In this document: in pieces, positions 5,604 to 6,977 of the stretch
How the letters are laid out: each line of letters opens with the position of its first letter
Position numbering within the stretch: the stretch's first letter is position 1
Assembly: GCA_946409855.1 (NCBI GenBank)
Contig: CAMJXZ010000171.1
Location: 1 to 6,977 of the forward strand
Length of the DNA: 6,977 nucleotides
Reading direction: 5' to 3'
From: an uncultured Clostridia bacterium
Lineage (GTDB): Bacteria > Bacillota > Clostridia > Christensenellales > Aristaeellaceae
Translations under genes and position numbers: made by a program
The notes under the pieces: generated by a model
Told to the model about the DNA's origin: nothing
Database searches by the model: none
The model's input: only the letters and a program-made list of their open reading frames with translations

Positions 5604-5632
5604 TTTACAAAGGATGAAATGTGTTGTAATAT
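5604..5632 (+). promoter_or_regulatory. Sigma-A promoter of murG
   Basis: The -35 box TTTACA (5604-5609, 5 of 6 to consensus) is followed at 17 bases by TAATAT (5627-5632, 4 of 6) or at 15 bases by TGTAAT (5625-5630, 5 of 6). The start would fall around 5638-5640, leaving a leader of about 70 bases. It is the only plausible promoter ahead of murG, which is separated from other + strand genes by the leftward sigma operon. Confidence 0.6.
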
Positions 5633-5649
5633 GCTAAAAGAGAATGAGC

Positions 5650-5692
5650 GGTTTCCCTCTTTTTGTTTCTTTCTTTTTTGATTACGGAAACC
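5650..5692 (+). other. murG leader: inverted repeat around a pyrimidine tract
   Basis: GGTTTCC (5650-5656) and GGAAACC (5686-5692) are a perfect 7-base inverted repeat enclosing 29 bases, most of which are an almost pure C/T tract (5652-5679). It lies within the expected untranslated leader, nine bases before the Shine-Dalgarno site. It could form a weak hairpin or bind a protein. I know of no matching riboswitch class. Confidence 0.35.
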
Positions 5693-5711
5693 CGATCAAA
5701 CGGAGGCTTTT

Positions 5712-6791
5712 ATGGCTGCAAAAAAAATCGTTCTGACCGGCGGCGGAACCGCCGGGCATGTAACACCGCACCTGGCGCTGATCCCGATCCTCAGGGAAAG
5801 GGGCTATGAGATACATTACTTCGGCACCGACGACGGCATCGAGCATTCTATGATGAAGCAGCAGGACGGCGTCATCTACCACACGGTCAAGAGCGGAAAG
5901 CTGCGCCGGTATCACGACTGGAAGAACTTTACCGACCCGTTCCGGGTGCTGGCCGGCGCCGTTCAGTCAAGAATCGAGATAAGGAAGCTGCATCCGGACG
6001 TCTGCTTTTCCAAGGGGGGATATGTGGCCGTCCCGGTCGTCTGGGGGGCGTGGCGCGCCCATGTGCCGATCCTGTGCCACGAAAGCGATTTAACGCCCGG
6101 CCTGGCCAATAAACTGAGCGCCAGATTTGCCACCCGCATTGTTACGACCTTCCCGGAATGCGCGGAAGCATTGGGGCCCAAAGCGGAGATGGTCGGGACC
6201 CCCATGCGCCAGGAGCTGTTCCAGGGGGTCAGGGAAAAAGGCGTGCAGATGGCCGGCTTTACCGATGAGAAACCGATCCTCCTGATGACCGGCGGAAGTC
6301 TCGGCGCGCAAAGCATCAACAAGGTGCTGCGGGAAGCGCTGCCCGAACTGCTGAAGACGATGAATGTCATTCACCTCTGCGGCAAGGGGAATCTGGACAG
6401 CAGCCTGAGCGATACGAAAGGATACGCCCAGTTTGAATTTGTCACCGACGACCTGCCGCACCTATTCGCGGCGGCGGACGTCGTCCTGTCCAGGGCAGGC
6501 AGCAATTCCCTGTGCGAACTGCAGGCGCTGAAAAAGCCGATGCTGCTGATCCCCTACCCAAAAGGAGCTTCCCGCGGGGACCAGATTCTGAATGCCGAAA
6601 GCTACCGGGCAAGAGGGCTCGCGCTGGTGCTGACCCAGGAAAATATGAACAGAGAAACGCTGATCCAGTCTGTTCAGGAACTGTTTGACAAAAAAGACCA
6701 GCTGACCGCCGCCATGAACCAGGCGCCGCAGGTCAACGGGACGCAGCGCATCCTGGAACTGATCGAGGAAATACAGAAGCCCGGGAAGTGA
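5712..6791 (+). CDS. murG: MurG: lipid II synthase (UDP-GlcNAc:lipid I GlcNAc transferase)
   Basis: MurG adds N-acetylglucosamine from UDP-GlcNAc to lipid I on the inner face of the cytoplasmic membrane, giving lipid II for peptidoglycan. The 359-residue length is normal for the family. The N-terminal domain opens with the glycine-rich loop TGGGTAGHVTP (9-19, H16 included), and continues with KLRRYHDWKNFTDPFRV (63-79), FSKGGYVAVPV (99-109) and HESDLTPGLANK (123-134). The C-terminal GT-B domain has the second loop TGGSLGAQSIN (193-203), IHLCGKGN (220-227), and the UDP-GlcNAc-binding SRAGSNSLCELQAL (260-273, E269) and IPYPKGASRGDQILNA (280-295, Q291). It resembles clostridial MurG more than the E. 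coli form (from memory). ATG 5712 is five bases after a perfect GGAGG (5702-5706). It stands alone next to an ECF sigma operon, not inside a cell-division/cell-wall cluster. Confidence 0.96.
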   Translation: MAAKKIVLTGGGTAGHVTPHLALIPILRERGYEIHYFGTDDGIEHSMMKQQDGVIYHTVKSGKLRRYHDWKNFTDPFRVLAGAVQSRIEIRKLHPDVCFSKGGYVAVPVVWGAWRAHVPILCHESDLTPGLANKLSARFATRIVTTFPECAEALGPKAEMVGTPMRQELFQGVREKGVQMAGFTDEKPILLMTGGSLGAQSINKVLREALPELLKTMNVIHLCGKGNLDSSLSDTKGYAQFEFVTDDLPHLFAAADVVLSRAGSNSLCELQALKKPMLLIPYPKGASRGDQILNAESYRARGLALVLTQENMNRETLIQSVQELFDKKDQLTAAMNQAPQVNGTQRILELIEEIQKPGK

Positions 6792-6889
6792 TCCTTGGTG
6801 ACGAAGCTTTACGTTAATACTGATTTTCATCCAGAACATGTGCAGATGTGGGATGGATTTTGCGGAAGAATCAAGGAAGGCATCCGAAA

Positions 6890-6949
6890 GCGTACCCGTA
6901 GGGACGCATCCCGCCGCGCCCAGTGGGCGATGAAGGCGGGAGAAGTCCC
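6890..6949. other. Nested inverted repeats downstream of murG (structured RNA or dispersed repeat)
   Basis: Three nested stems are seen: GGGAC (6901-6905) with GTCCC (6945-6949), TCCCGCC (6909-6915) with GGCGGGA (6935-6941), and CGCCC (6917-6921) with GGGCG (6925-6929) around a 3-base loop. The outer two are separated by a symmetric 3+3 internal loop, so one long hairpin of 17 pairs can form. A competing hairpin GCGT-A-CCC / GGGACGC (6890-6907) uses the same GGGAC. No T-run follows, so it is not an ordinary terminator for murG. The stretch 6792-6977 contains no convincing gene, although it is open from GTG 6798 to the window end. A structured RNA or a family of intergenic repeats is the more likely reading (inference). 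Confidence 0.45.
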
Positions 6950-6977
6950 CGTGAGCATGGCGTTATCAGCCGCGGCA

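Noticed and set aside
6798..6977. Possible start of a further + strand gene (GTG 6798, open to the window end)
   Set aside because: Sixty open codons in a GC-rich stretch are weak evidence. The codons differ from the neighbours, the product is unrecognised, the opposite strand is open over much of the same stretch, and the region is full of inverted repeats. It cannot be excluded because it runs off the window.

Overview
The window looks like chromosomal DNA of a moderately GC-rich Firmicute, most likely a gut-type Clostridia (inference). The evidence is a MurG of the clostridial sequence type, a tRNA gene with encoded CCA, a sigma-A style tRNA promoter, purine-rich Shine-Dalgarno sites, and a nickel/cobalt (czcD-type) riboswitch, a class best known from Firmicutes. 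There is no sign of phage, transposase or CRISPR.

Left part (1-2734, + strand): the last 33 codons of an ABC-transporter ATPase domain, then three closely spaced genes: an M42-family metal-dependent aminopeptidase, an alpha/beta hydrolase and a GNAT acetyltransferase. Gaps of about 80, 24 and 58 bases without an obvious terminator suggest one transcript. It probably ends at a hairpin flanked by A6 and T6 at 2690-2734.

Centre (2735-4072, + strand): a near-consensus promoter drives a tRNA-Arg(CCG) gene. A long hairpin follows, then a compact RNA whose conserved segments match the NiCo riboswitch. Its 3' side overlaps one arm of a strong intrinsic terminator, and a cation diffusion facilitator (CDF) exporter gene starts 33 bases further on. 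This is a metal-efflux unit: the RNA senses the ion and allows transcription of the pump that removes it.

Right part (4016-5711, - strand): an ECF sigma factor and a single-pass membrane protein that is probably its anti-sigma factor. The two genes overlap by 53 bases and run convergent to the CDF gene. The intergenic region 5496-5711 lies between the sigma gene and the divergent murG gene. It holds a murG promoter, a possible ECF-type promoter on the other strand, an 11-base direct repeat with 31-base periodicity, and an 8-base palindrome.

Right end (5712-6977, + strand): complete murG, the last membrane-associated glycosyltransferase of lipid II synthesis, then 186 bases without a convincing gene. 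These contain nested inverted repeats that look like a structured RNA or a dispersed intergenic repeat.

The most notable element is the riboswitch-terminator-CDF unit directly behind a tRNA gene. The class is known; this instance and its tRNA-linked layout are what deserve checking. I did not find a convincing wholly new system.
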